Shown here one piece after another: positions 50,124 to 64,000 of a stretch of DNA of 64,000 nucleotides. Every line of letters starts with the position of its first letter. The stretch's first letter is position 1. The notes beneath the pieces are model-generated. The model had not been told where the DNA came from, searched no databases, and worked only from the letters and a program-made list of their open reading frames with translations. The position numbers were made by a program, and so were the translations under genes. The DNA is from Cellulosimicrobium sp. ES-005 (lineage in GTDB: Bacteria; Actinomycetota; Actinomycetes; Actinomycetales; Cellulomonadaceae): positions 2,046,001-2,110,000 of the forward strand of contig NZ_CP159290.1 of NCBI RefSeq assembly GCF_040448685.1, read 5' to 3'.

Positions 50124-50867
50124 CTACTCGGTGTGCTGCTGAGTGTGCTGCTCGGTGCGCTGCTCGGTGCGCTCGGGCGGCGCGGGATCCGCCGACCGCG
50201 CGGCGTCACCCGTCCCGCCCACGACGGGCCGGGGCTCGAGCCCCATGACGCGCACGAGCTCGTCCGTCGCGCGGTGCACCTCGTCGTTGACGATGACGTG
50301 GTCGAACTCCGACTCCGCCGCGAGCTCGACCCGCGCCGTCGTGAGCCGACGCTCGCGCTCCTCCGCGTCCTCCGTGCCGCGGCCGACGAGCCGGCGCACC
50401 AGCTCGTCCCAGCTCGGCGGGGCGAGGAACACGAAGCGCGCCTCGGGCATCGAGGCCCGCACCTGGCGGGCGCCCTGGAGGTCGATCTCCAGGAGCGCCG
50501 GCACGCCCGCGGCGAGCTTCTCCTCGACCGCACGCCGGGGCGTGCCGTAGCTGTTGCGACCGTGCACCACCGCCCACTCGAGCAGCTCCCGGTCCGCGAC
50601 CATGCGGGCGAACTCGTCGGCGCCGACGAACAGGTAGTGGACGCCGTCCACCTCCCCCGGCCGCGGGTCGCGCGTGGTGGCGGACACGGACAGCCACACC
50701 TCCGGGTACCGGGCCCGGATGTCCGCCGACACCGTCCCCTTCCCCACGGCGGTCGGACCGGCAAGGACGGTCAGGCGGGCGGGGCCGGGTGAGACCACCG
50801 ACGCCGACGTCCCCTCGGCGGGGGCGTGCGGCGTCGGGTCGGACGGGTGCGCGGAAATGTCAGCCAA
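50124..50867 (-). CDS. gmk: Guanylate kinase
   Basis: Phosphorylates GMP to GDP. The P-loop [14 protein letters not shown], the GMP-binding [19 protein letters not shown] and [15 protein letters not shown], and the lid [15 protein letters not shown] are all present. The last 40 residues are a Glu/Gln/Thr/His repeat tail ([16 protein letters not shown]) beyond the usual end. The start is uncertain: TTG 50867 overlaps the mihF stop by 8 bases and would couple the genes; GTG 50798 (224 residues) lies closer to the domain start and has GAGGGG upstream. The ATG at 50915 is unlikely, as it overlaps mihF by 56 bases. Confidence 0.9.
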   Translation of the reverse strand: MADISAHPSDPTPHAPAEGTSASVVSPGPARLTVLAGPTAVGKGTVSADIRARYPEVWLSVSATTRDPRPGEVDGVHYLFVGADEFARMVADRELLEWAVVHGRNSYGTPRRAVEEKLAAGVPALLEIDLQGARQVRASMPEARFVFLAPPSWDELVRRLVGRGTEDAEERERRLTTARVELAAESEFDHVIVNDEVHRATDELVRVMGLEPRPVVGGTGDAARSADPAPPERTEQRTEQHTQQHTE

Positions 50868-51171
50868 ACCTCTCGATGAGGGCCGCGGACTGGTGGGGGC
50901 CGAGGCCGCGGACACGACGTGTCTCGGCGATCCCGATCTCCTCCATGATCGCCCGAGCCTTCACCTTACCCACGCCGGGCAGGGACTCCAGCAACGAGAC
51001 CACCTTGAGCTTGCCGATCATGTCGTCCGTCTGCCCGCGCTCGATGACCTCCTTCAGGGAGCCCTGGGAGTACTTGAGCCTGTTCTTCACCTCGGCGCGC
51101 ACGCGTCGGGCCTCTGCGGCCTTCTCGAGCGCCGCCGCGCGCTGTTCTGGGGTCAGGGGTGGAAGTGCCAC
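50860..51171 (-). CDS. mihF: Actinobacterial integration host factor
   Basis: Nucleoid-associated protein of 103 residues, of the mycobacterial mIHF/Streptomyces sIHF type, not related to the HU-like IHF of E. coli. The start [20 protein letters not shown] and the helix-two-turns-helix DNA-binding part [20 protein letters not shown] with the end [19 protein letters not shown] are highly typical. GTG 51171 is chosen because MALP is the family start and AGGTGA lies five bases upstream; an upstream GTG at 51180 is less likely. It precedes gmk as in mycobacteria. Confidence 0.95.
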   Translation of the reverse strand: MALPPLTPEQRAAALEKAAEARRVRAEVKNRLKYSQGSLKEVIERGQTDDMIGKLKVVSLLESLPGVGKVKARAIMEEIGIAETRRVRGLGPHQSAALIERFG

Positions 51172-51392
51172 GCAAGTCACCTACTCGTCGTCAGGCGGAT
51201 GGGCCCACTCAGTCGTCCCGGCGTGCCCCGACGAGGAGCCCTAATCGGGTGAATCACCCGGGCGACCTGCGCCGACGCACGGAGCCGACCCCTCGAAAGT
51301 AGCGAGCCTCGACCGATCGGGCAACGACTGGGCAGGGCGCGTCGCGCGCCGTCGGCGCAGCGAGGGGCGTCGTGAGGTGACCGAGGGGACCG

Positions 51393-52283
51393 TCAGGACG
51401 CCACGAGGCGCGCGACGAGCGCGTCGCGCACGGCCGTGGTCACCCCGCACGCGACGAGGTAGCCGTCCACGCTCCCGTGCTCGCGGGCGGCGAGCTCCCA
51501 CGCCGCCTCGAGGTACTCCGGCTCCACCGTGAGGACCGGGGCCAGCGCGTCCGGGGACAGGCCCGGGATGGGCGGGACGAGCGCGGCGAGTCCACCCACG
51601 GCCGACCGGCTCGCGAGGTACTCCGCCCGGCGGTCCTCCTCCCCGACGCCCGCGACGTACTGGGCGAGGGCGACCACCCACCCGGTGCGGTCCTTGCCCG
51701 CCGAGCAGTGCACGACCGCGGCGCCGTCCGACGACGCGACCTCGCCGAGCACGCGCCCGACCGTCGCGCGGATGCCCGGGTCCTGGACGAACGTCGCGTA
51801 CACGCCGTGCATCATGCGGCGCGCGACCGCGGTCGGGTCGTCCGCCGCCAGCAGGCCCGCGATCAGCGCCGCGGGGTCGGCCGACGCTCCCCCGCCGCCC
51901 CCGGCCTGCAGGCCCTGCGCGGGGTCCATGCCGCGGCGCAGCACCCGCACGCCGCCCGGCACCGCGTCCGCACCGTCGCGCTCGAGCTCGTCGTCCCCGC
52001 GCAGGTCGAGGACCGTCGTCACCCCGAGGTCGGAGAGCGCCGCCTGGCCCGCCGGGGTCAGGCGCGACAGGCTCGCCGTCCGCAGCAGGACGCCGGTGCG
52101 CAGGGGCTCGTCGTGGCCGATCGGGACCGCCCGGCCTCCGACGTCGCGCGCGTTCCACGTGCCCGGCAGGTCCAGCGCGCCCGGCACGGCCGCGCCCTCG
52201 GGTGCGGGGACGGCGGCAGCCGCCTCCGTGGGCGTGCCGGAGCCGCGCGGGCCCGCGTCGTGGGACGTGTCGTGGGAGGTCAT
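51393..52283 (-). CDS. Tyrosine-protein phosphatase (dual-specificity type)
   Basis: Phosphatase of 296 residues resembling the MptpB-like family. The P-loop VHCSAGKDRTGWVVALA (about 190) contains the CX5R motif; the N-terminal signature LDLPGTWNARDVGGRAVP (about 37-54) and LRTGVLLRTASLSRLTP (about 62-78) are typical. A glycine-rich insertion (LQAGGGGGAS, about 130) is unusual. Targets could be phosphotyrosine or phosphoinositide; none is known here. The ATG at 52283 begins the protein after a GGGAGG-like minus-strand stretch; the open frame continues without protein-like sequence. Transcribed alone, downstream of the pyr operon. Confidence 0.88.
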   Translation of the reverse strand: MTSHDTSHDAGPRGSGTPTEAAAAVPAPEGAAVPGALDLPGTWNARDVGGRAVPIGHDEPLRTGVLLRTASLSRLTPAGQAALSDLGVTTVLDLRGDDELERDGADAVPGGVRVLRRGMDPAQGLQAGGGGGASADPAALIAGLLAADDPTAVARRMMHGVYATFVQDPGIRATVGRVLGEVASSDGAAVVHCSAGKDRTGWVVALAQYVAGVGEEDRRAEYLASRSAVGGLAALVPPIPGLSPDALAPVLTVEPEYLEAAWELAAREHGSVDGYLVACGVTTAVRDALVARLVAS

Positions 52284-52356
52284 GGGCGCAGTCTCGCACG
52301 GCACGACGACGACCAGCGTGCCCGGACCCTCGCCGACCACGTCCCGGAACGACGGC

Positions 52357-52384
52357 GGGGCCGGCACCCGCAGGTGCCGGCCCC
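52357..52384 (-). terminator. Terminator of the pyr operon
   Basis: Perfect 12-bp stem (52357-52368 with 52373-52384) and loop CGCA, 18 bases after the pyrF stop. Confidence 0.85.
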
Positions 52385-52402
52385 GCCGCCCGGGTCGGTC
52401 TC

Positions 52403-53268
52403 TCAGCCGCGCAGGGCCTGCGCCGCCTCGTCCGTGGCCGCTCGCGCCGCGGCGCGCAGGGCGTCGGCGTCCGGTCCTGCACGCAGGACGCCGCGCGAGG
52501 AGGACGCGAGCACCTGGCGCCGCGCGTCCCCGAACACGGCGGCGAGCTCGGCCGCTCCCGCGCCCTGCGCACCCACGCCGGGGGCCAGGAGCGGGCCCCG
52601 CACCGCCGCGAGGTCCGTGCCGGTGCGGGCCGCGGCGTCGGCGATGGTCGCACCGACGACGAGCCCGACCGGTCCGAGCGCGTCGCCCGACTCGACGACG
52701 GGCGCGTTGAGCCGCGCGGCCTCGCGCGCCACGTGCGCCGCGACCGACTCCACGTCGGCTCCGGCGCCGCGGCGCGCGTGCTGCACCTCGGCCCCCTCGG
52801 GGTTCGAGGTGAGGCACAGCACGAACAGCCCGCGCCCGGTCTCCAGGGCGGCGTCCACCGCGGGCTGGAGCGAACCGAAGCCGAGGTACGGCGAGACCGT
52901 CAGCGCGTCCGCCGCCAGCGGGGAGCCGTCGCGCAGGTACGCGTCGGCGTAGGCGGCCATGGTCGAGCCGATGTCGCCGCGCTTGGCGTCCATGATCGCG
53001 AGCGTGCCCGCCGCGCGGGCCGCCGCCAGCACCTCCTCGAGCGCCGCGACGCCGCGCGACCCGTGCCGCTCGAAGAACGCCGACTGCGGCTTCACCGCCG
53101 CCACGCGCCCGCCGACCGCCTCGACGACCCGCAGCCCGAACTCGCGCAGCCCCGCCGCGTCGTCGGGCAGGCCCCAGTCCGCGAGCAGGCCGGGGTGCGG
53201 GTCGATCCCGACGCACAGCGGCCCGTGGTCGTCCGTCGCGGCAGCGAGCCGCGCGCCGAAGCCCCCGC

Positions 53269-53272
<4 letters not shown>
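52403..53272 (-). CDS. pyrF: Orotidine 5'-phosphate decarboxylase
   Basis: Last enzyme of UMP synthesis. The 289 residues belong to the actinobacterial (type 2) group: [18 protein letters not shown] (about 19-36), [12 protein letters not shown] (about 60), the catalytic [20 protein letters not shown] (about 93-112; Asp-Lys-Asp) and [12 protein letters not shown]. Its ATG overlaps the stop of carB by four bases (ATGA). It is the last gene of the pyr operon. Confidence 0.96.
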
Positions 53273-56640
<3,368 letters not shown>

Positions 56641-56642
56641 GG

Positions 56643-57902
56643 TCAGCTCTCCTTGGTGTTCTGGTCGGCGGCTGCGGAGCTCTGAGCGCGTCGGGACGCC
56701 ATGAGCTCGACGAAGCGGTCGAAGAGGTACGCGGCGTCGTGGGGGCCGGCCGCGGCCTCGGGGTGGTACTGGACGGAGAACGCGGGCAGGTCGAGGCACT
56801 CGAGCCCCTCGACCACCTGGTCGTTGAGCCCGACGTGGGACACGACGACGCGCCCGTAGCGGCCGCCGTCGTGCGGGGCGACGGACTCGCCGTCCAGCGG
56901 CGCGTCCACGGCGAACCCGTGGTTGTGCGCGGTGACCTCGACCTTGCCGGTGCGGCGGTCCATGACGGGCTGGTTGATGCCGCGGTGTCCGTACGCGAGC
57001 TTGTACGTGCCGTACCCGAGGGCACGTCCGAGGATCTGGTTGCCGAAGCAGATCCCGAAGAACGGGGTGCCGCGGTCCAGGACGCCGCGCAGCAGCTCGA
57101 CCTCGTGCGTCGCCGCCCCGGGGTCGCCCGGGCCGTTGGAGAAGAACACGCCGTCGGGCGCGTACGCCTCGATGTCCTCGATCGTCGACGCGGCGGGGAC
57201 CACGTGCACGCGCACGCCGCGCTGGGCGAGGCGCTGCGGCGTCATGGACTTGATGCCGAGGTCGACGGCGACGACGGTGGCGACGGGCTCGCCGTCGGGC
57301 GTCGTGCCCTCGAAGGGCTCGACGACGTACGCCGTGTCCGTGCTCACCTCGCGCGCGAGGTCGGCGCCGGCCATCGCGGGCGCCGCCTTCACCTCGGCGA
57401 CGAGGTCCTCCACGGTGCGCGGGTAGCCGTCGCGCACGAGCGCGTCCCCGGAGAAGATGCCGGCGCGCATCACGCCGAGCTCGCGCAGGTGGCGCGTGAG
57501 GGCGCGCGTGTCGACGTCGCTGATGCCGACGACGCCCTGCGCGGCGAGCTCCTCGTCCAGGGTGCGCTGCGCGCGCCAGCTCGACGCGCGGCGGGCCGCG
57601 TCGCGCACGACGTACCCGGCGACCCAGATCTTGCCCGACTCGGGGTCCTCGTCGTTGACGCCGGTGTTCCCGATGTGGGGCGCCGTCATGACGACGATCT
57701 GCCGGTGGTAGGAGGGGTCGGTGAGCGTCTCCTGGTAGCCGGTCATGCCGGTGTTGAAGACGATCTCGCCGACCGTGGTGCCGCGCGCGCCGTAGGCGCG
57801 CCCGGTCTGCACGGTTCCGTCCTCGAGGACGATCAGGGCCCGCTCGGCGGGCGGTGCGGTCGCTGAGGCCAGGGTGGTCGCTGTGTTCACTGGGGCGGTC
57901 AC
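56643..57902 (-). CDS. carA: Carbamoyl-phosphate synthase, small chain
   Basis: Glutamine amidotransferase subunit that feeds ammonia to CarB. The N-terminal domain (about 22-170) carries [20 protein letters not shown] and [20 protein letters not shown]; the GATase domain has the nucleophile Cys in [17 protein letters not shown] (about 283) and the His-Glu pair in [14 protein letters not shown] (about 380). GICFGNQ replaces the more common GICLGHQ, a variant seen in actinobacteria. GTG 57902 overlaps the upstream stop (GTGA). Confidence 0.96.
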   Translation of the reverse strand: MTAPVNTATTLASATAPPAERALIVLEDGTVQTGRAYGARGTTVGEIVFNTGMTGYQETLTDPSYHRQIVVMTAPHIGNTGVNDEDPESGKIWVAGYVVRDAARRASSWRAQRTLDEELAAQGVVGISDVDTRALTRHLRELGVMRAGIFSGDALVRDGYPRTVEDLVAEVKAAPAMAGADLAREVSTDTAYVVEPFEGTTPDGEPVATVVAVDLGIKSMTPQRLAQRGVRVHVVPAASTIEDIEAYAPDGVFFSNGPGDPGAATHEVELLRGVLDRGTPFFGICFGNQILGRALGYGTYKLAYGHRGINQPVMDRRTGKVEVTAHNHGFAVDAPLDGESVAPHDGGRYGRVVVSHVGLNDQVVEGLECLDLPAFSVQYHPEAAAGPHDAAYLFDRFVELMASRRAQSSAAADQNTKES

Positions 57903-58603
57903 GGTGCTTCCTCGTCGTTCTCGTCGGTGCCGGGGGCCGCGCTCTCGCGCGTCGGCGCCGGGTCTGCGGGGTCTGCGGGGGCGGCGCCGCTCGGCGCCCC
58001 GGGTCGTCGCTCGTGCGTGCCGGCGGCTACGGGTTCGTCGCGGTCGGCGTCGGCTCGTCCGGCGAGGCCGCGGACGGCCTCCAGGAGGCGCGCGACGTCG
58101 TGGTCGTGGCGGGGCAGGAGGCCGGTGTCGAGCCGAACCTCGGGGTTCGCCGGAGCCTCGGGCGCGTCGGCAGGGACCGGCTCCCCGGGCACGGTCCACG
58201 TCACGACGACGATGGCCTCCTTGCCGACGAACTTGCCGGCCATCCCGGGCGTGAGGGCCACGCCCCCGACCGCGGCGGCGGGCACCCACAGGTCCGGGGC
58301 GCCGCTGCGCTCGATCAGCAGGCCGCCGTCGTGCACGGTGGCCTGGGCCTGGGACCGGTCGCCGAGCCCGTGGGCCCCGACGCGGGCGAGCCAGTCGCCC
58401 GCGAGCGTGCTGGACACGTAGAGCGCGTCGAGCGGCCCGAGCACCACGGCACCCCGCGCGGCCTCGGCGGGCACCGCCGGGGGCGTGGGGACGACGCCGG
58501 CCGAGCGACGCACGAGGCGCCGGCGGCCGACGAGGACGAGCGTCAGGAGGACGACGCCGAGGACGACCCAGATGCCGACCGCGACGGGCTGGGGCAGGTT
58601 CAC
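57899..58603 (-). CDS. Membrane protein of the pyr operon (Rv1382-like)
   Basis: Protein of 234 residues with one N-terminal membrane segment ([20 protein letters not shown], about 5-24) and a cytosolic PH-like domain ([20 protein letters not shown], about 67-86; [20 protein letters not shown], about 120-139). The last 50 residues are disordered and acidic. A gene of this type sits between pyrC and carA in many actinobacteria, with GTGA overlaps on both sides here. Its function is not known; its constant place suggests a role tied to pyrimidine synthesis or its enzymes at the membrane. Confidence 0.85.
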   Translation of the reverse strand: MNLPQPVAVGIWVVLGVVLLTLVLVGRRRLVRRSAGVVPTPPAVPAEAARGAVVLGPLDALYVSSTLAGDWLARVGAHGLGDRSQAQATVHDGGLLIERSGAPDLWVPAAAVGGVALTPGMAGKFVGKEAIVVVTWTVPGEPVPADAPEAPANPEVRLDTGLLPRHDHDVARLLEAVRGLAGRADADRDEPVAAGTHERRPGAPSGAAPADPADPAPTRESAAPGTDENDEEAP

Positions 58604-59960
58604 GCCCCCACCCCCTGCGCGTCCGCGGGTGCCGGGACGGGTGCGCCGTCGAGCACGGTCGCGCGCCCCCGCAGGAACGTGGCGACGACGGCGCCGGGCA
58701 GCTCGCGGCCCTGGAACGGCGTGTTGGTGCTCGCCGTGACCTGCCCCGCACCGTCGACGACCCGGCGCGCGGCCGGGTCGACGAGCGTCACGTTGGCGGG
58801 CTCGCCGACCTCGAGCGGGCGGCCCTGGGCGCGCGCGCCGGTGTCGATGCGGCCGATGCGCGCGGGCGCGCTCGAGAGCACGCGCGCCACGTCGGCCCAC
58901 GTGAGTCGGCCGGTGTCGACCATGGTCTGCTGGACGACGCTGAGCGCCGTCTCCAGGCCGGTCATGCCGAAGGCTGCCGCCGCCCACTCGCAGTCCTTGT
59001 CCTCGCGCGCGTGCGGCGCGTGGTCGGTCGCGACGATGTCGATCGTGCCGTCGGCCAGGCCCTCGCGCACCGCCTCGACGTCCGCGGCCGTGCGCAGCGG
59101 CGGGTTGACCTTGAACGTCGGGTCGTAGCCGCGCGCCAGGTCGTCGGTGAGGACGAGGTGGTGCGGCGTGACCTCGGCCGTGACGTCGATCCCGCGGCCC
59201 TTGGCCCAGCGCACGATCTCGACCGAGCCCGCGGTGGACAGGTGGCACACGTGCAGGCGCGAGCCCACGTGCTCCGCGAGGAGCACGTCGCGCGCGATGA
59301 TCGCCTCCTCGGCGACCGCGGGCCAGCCCGCGAGGCCGAGCTCGGCAGAGACGACGCCCTCGTTCATCTGGGCGCCCTCGGTGAGGCGCGGCTCCTGCGC
59401 GTGCTGGGCGACGACGCCGTCGAACGCCTTGACGTACTCCAGCGCCCGTCGCATGAGGATCGGGTCGTCGACGCACTTGCCGTCGTCGGAGAACACGCGC
59501 ACGCGCGCGGCGGAGTCGGCCATCGCGCCGAGCTCGGCGAGCTGCTCGCCGGCGAGGCCGACGGAGACGGCGCCGACCGGGTGCACGTCGACCCAGCCCG
59601 CGTCGCGCCCGAGGCGCCACACCTGCTCGACGACGCCGGCCGTGTCCGCGACGGGCGTCGTGTTCGCCATCGCGTGCACGGCGGTGAACCCGCCCGCCGC
59701 GGCGGCGCGGGTGCCGGACTCGATCGTCTCGGCGTCCTCGCGGCCCGGCTCGCGCAGGTGCGTGTGCAGGTCGACCAGGCCGGGCAGCGCGACGAGGCCG
59801 GTCGCGTCGACGACCACCGTCTCGTCGTCCGCGGACCCAGCCCGCGCGGCACCGACCGGCGCGATCTCGGCGATCACGCCGCCCGAGAGCACGAGGTCGA
59901 CGGGGTCGCCCCCGAGCGGGCGCGCGCCGCGCAGGACGTACGTGGTGGTTGCGGCGCTGC

Positions 59961-59964
<4 letters not shown>
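58600..59964 (-). CDS. pyrC: Dihydroorotase
   Basis: Cyclises carbamoyl aspartate. The 454 residues show the class I metal motif [19 protein letters not shown] (about 64-82), [10 protein letters not shown] (about 99), [19 protein letters not shown] (about 244-262), [11 protein letters not shown] (about 270) and [14 protein letters not shown] (about 313) with the catalytic Asp. The GTG overlaps the pyrB stop by four bases. Confidence 0.96.
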
Positions 59965-62312
<2,348 letters not shown>

Positions 62313-62340
62313 GTGTGTCGTCAGCCCGTCGTGCCGGCGG

Positions 62341-62904
62341 TCAGTCGTTCACGCGGCCGAGGTACGAGCCGTCGCGCGTGTCGACCTTGACCTTGGTGCC
62401 CTGCTCGAGGAAGAGCGGGACCTGGATCTGCGCGCCCGTCTCGAGCGTGGCCGGCTTGGTGCCACCCGTGGAGCGGTCGCCCTGGAGGCCCGGCTCCGTG
62501 TACGTGATCTCGAGGACGACCGAGGCGGGCAGCTCGATGTAGAGCGGCTGGCCGTCGTTCGACGCGATGAGGACGTTCTGGTTCTCGAGCATGTAGTCCT
62601 TGGCGTCGCCCACGATCTCGGCACCCACCGTGATCTGGTCGTACGTCGAGGTGTCCATGAACACGTAGTCCGCGCCGTCCTGGTACAGGTACTGGAAGTC
62701 ACGGCGGTCGACGTTGGCCGTCTCGATCTTGAGGCCGGCGTTGAACGTCTTGTCGATCGTCTTGCCCGTCATGACGTTCTTGATCTTGGTGCGGACGAAC
62801 GCGCCACCCTTGCCGGGCTTGACGTGCTGGAACTCGATCACGGTCCACAGCTGGCCGTCGAGTCGCAGCACGGTGCCGTTCTTGATGTCGTTGGTGGTCG
62901 CCAC
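62341..62904 (-). CDS. efp: Translation elongation factor P
   Basis: Helps ribosomes through proline runs. The 187 residues form three beta barrels. The loop that reaches the peptidyl-transferase centre is [20 protein letters not shown] with Lys at the tip (about 33); the end [14 protein letters not shown] is typical. The GTG has AGGAAGA upstream and the frame before it is not protein-like. No epmA/epmB-like modification gene is nearby. Confidence 0.96.
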   Translation of the reverse strand: MATTNDIKNGTVLRLDGQLWTVIEFQHVKPGKGGAFVRTKIKNVMTGKTIDKTFNAGLKIETANVDRRDFQYLYQDGADYVFMDTSTYDQITVGAEIVGDAKDYMLENQNVLIASNDGQPLYIELPASVVLEITYTEPGLQGDRSTGGTKPATLETGAQIQVPLFLEQGTKVKVDTRDGSYLGRVND

Positions 62905-63014
62905 GTTCGTCTTCCTGTCGGAGGGTCTGCGGTCTCCGCCCCACGCGGAGCCGCGTGCCGGGACGGCACGACAGGGTCCTCGAGGACGGGATGCGGAAAT
63001 GGGCCTTGACGATC

Positions 63015-63506
63015 TTACCGGAGCGCGACGAGGACCGCGTTCGCGACCACGCCCACGGTCGCCGCCCAGCACATCGAGGCGAGCGTGCCGATGACGAACC
63101 GCTCGGACGCGACCGGGTGCTCCCGCAGCTCCGGGTAGCGCCCGAGGCCCTTGATCGCCACGACGAAGGCGATCCCGCCGGGCTCCCCGGCGAGGAGGCA
63201 GCCGGTGATGGCGAACCGTTCGAGGATCCCGATCCACGTGCCACCGCGCAGCGCCTTCACGGCCTCGGTCCCGATGGGTCCCGTCGTGGGAGGCGGCGGC
63301 GGGGGGACGGGGACGGAGGCCGGGTCCGCCGCGGCGGCCCGCGACCTCACGCGCCCCGCCCGCCGGGAGCCCGCCCGGGCCGGGTCGCCGGAGCGGGCAG
63401 CGGCGCGCAGCACCCACTGCGTCACGGTCCCTCCGCCGAGGACGCTCACCGCGAGCGCCACGACCCACACCAGCACGACCAGCACGACCGACACCGGGTC
63501 CGTCAT
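63015..63506 (-). CDS. Hypothetical membrane protein, partner of SatD-like gene
   Basis: Protein of 163 residues with an N-terminal membrane segment ([20 protein letters not shown], about 5-24), a Pro-rich linker ([13 protein letters not shown]) and a second half with two hydrophobic stretches: [20 protein letters not shown] (about 93-112) and [20 protein letters not shown] (about 138-157). The segment [16 protein letters not shown] is the most conserved-looking. It overlaps the stop of the SatD-like gene by four bases (ATGA), so the two are made together. The function is unknown. Confidence 0.75.
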   Translation of the reverse strand: MTDPVSVVLVVLVWVVALAVSVLGGGTVTQWVLRAAARSGDPARAGSRRAGRVRSRAAAADPASVPVPPPPPPTTGPIGTEAVKALRGGTWIGILERFAITGCLLAGEPGGIAFVVAIKGLGRYPELREHPVASERFVIGTLASMCWAATVGVVANAVLVALR

Positions 63507-64000
63507 CTCCCGCCCTCCCGCAGATCCTCCGACGGCTCACCCCGTCGGCTCGCCCCGAGCTCGCCCAGCAGCCTCGCCACCACGGGCCGCACCGCCGCCT
63601 CCTCGGGCCACAGCGCGACGCGCAGCCGCTGGCTCACGGCCTGCTCGGAGACCCCGAGCACGCGGGCCACATCCTTCTGGGTGCCACCCACGCGCGCGAG
63701 CGTGTCGACGGCCTCCCACCCCGGCGCGGTACGCCGGTCCACGACCGCCGCGAGGAGGCGCAGGAGCGCCTCGACCTCGGCGGCGCGCGCCGGCGGCTCG
63801 CCCCGGACGGCGACGGGCGCCGTCGCCGCGCGCGACTTGGCCTGCTCGACCGCCTCGCGCGCCCGCACGAACGCCTCCCCCGACGCCTCGCGCGAGACCG
63901 CGGGCAGCGGCTCGTCGACGCTCCCGGCGCCGACGCCGACGCTCCAGCCGCCGTCGCGCAGCAGGTCCAGCACGACCTCGACCACGGTGTCGGCGTCGTC
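63503..64000 (-). CDS. SatD-family protein (5' end beyond window)
   Basis: The frame enters at the window edge and runs for about 165 codons. [20 protein letters not shown] and [18 protein letters not shown] match the SatD family, where the first half is a small ligand-binding-like domain; the C-terminal part is a helix-turn-helix ([20 protein letters not shown]). It is probably a regulator or DNA-binding factor. The missing N-terminus should be about 60 residues. It is coupled by overlap to the membrane protein, a pairing found in other genomes. Confidence 0.72.
   Translation of the reverse strand, partial: DDADTVVEVVLDLLRDGGWSVGVGAGSVDEPLPAVSREASGEAFVRAREAVEQAKSRAATAPVAVRGEPPARAAEVEALLRLLAAVVDRRTAPGWEAVDTLARVGGTQKDVARVLGVSEQAVSQRLRVALWPEEAAVRPVVARLLGELGASRRGEPSEDLREGGR

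Noticed and set aside
63503-63985. Treating GTG 63985 as the start of the SatD-like gene
   Set aside because: The frame stays open to the window edge and the family domain begins earlier, so the gene is cut by the window.

Overview
The window is chromosomal DNA from a very GC-rich actinomycete. The gene content (rbpA, mihF, a garA/ftsR cluster, separate lnt and ppm genes, pyrR-pyrBC-carAB-pyrF-mihF-gmk-rpoZ-coaBC-metK-priA-fmt-rsmB order) and the many leaderless promoters fit Actinomycetota. The overall look (third positions almost all G or C, gene order) suggests Micrococcales, perhaps the Cellulomonas/Cellulosimicrobium/Isoptericola group; the genus is inference only. No tRNA, rRNA, CRISPR array, insertion sequence or prophage was found.

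Layout. 0-5 kb: amidohydrolase, lnt and ppm (lipoprotein acylation and polyprenyl-phosphomannose), then convergent rbpA behind a sigma-R-like promoter. 5-18.3 kb is the most accessory part: a flavin monooxygenase/FMN reductase pair, small unknowns, methyltransferase, DinB, a predicted Imm-5-like immunity protein, a PIN-like protein, small membrane proteins around an AT-rich patch, a histidine phosphatase, a lone tyrosine recombinase, a frameshifted propeller-like gene, a Rho_N protein and a cardiolipin-synthase-like gene. 18.4-29.3 kb (minus strand): MBL hydrolase, pyruvate carboxylase, then the conserved MerR / bifunctional nuclease / FtsR / GarA / DUF881 / small basic protein / DUF881 / CDP-alcohol phosphatidyltransferase cluster, lacking the gcvH that sits in it in Mycobacterium. 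29.5-31.6 kb: DEAD-box helicase with a long leader. 31.7-37.5 kb: hisG, hisE and the rib operon (ribD-ribE-ribBA-ribH) behind an FMN riboswitch.

37.7-48.2 kb is the rpe/rsmB/fmt/priA/metK block, interrupted between rpe and rsmB by a GNAT gene, a large two-tier hairpin and a hipBA toxin-antitoxin pair. 48.3-51.2 kb holds coaBC, rpoZ, gmk and mihF. 51.4-61.7 kb holds a protein phosphatase and the pyrimidine operon pyrR-pyrB-pyrC-(membrane protein)-carA-carB-pyrF, with a PyrR-binding loop beside the pyrR ribosome binding site. 61.9-64 kb holds nusB, efp, and a membrane protein/SatD pair cut by the window edge.

The most unusual signals are non-coding or embedded: three perfect LexA-type palindromes inside the rsmB coding sequence; an FMN riboswitch whose aptamer strand is perfectly complementary over 13 nt to a segment beside the ribD Shine-Dalgarno; at least nine TANNNT-N6/7-start leaderless promoters; tandem operator-like repeats before hipB; two operator-like palindromes sharing the core ATGTACAT; and three genes with apparent single-base frameshifts (near 11.8, 16.2 and 43.5 kb), two of them in or next to homopolymer runs, which may be assembly errors or real decay.
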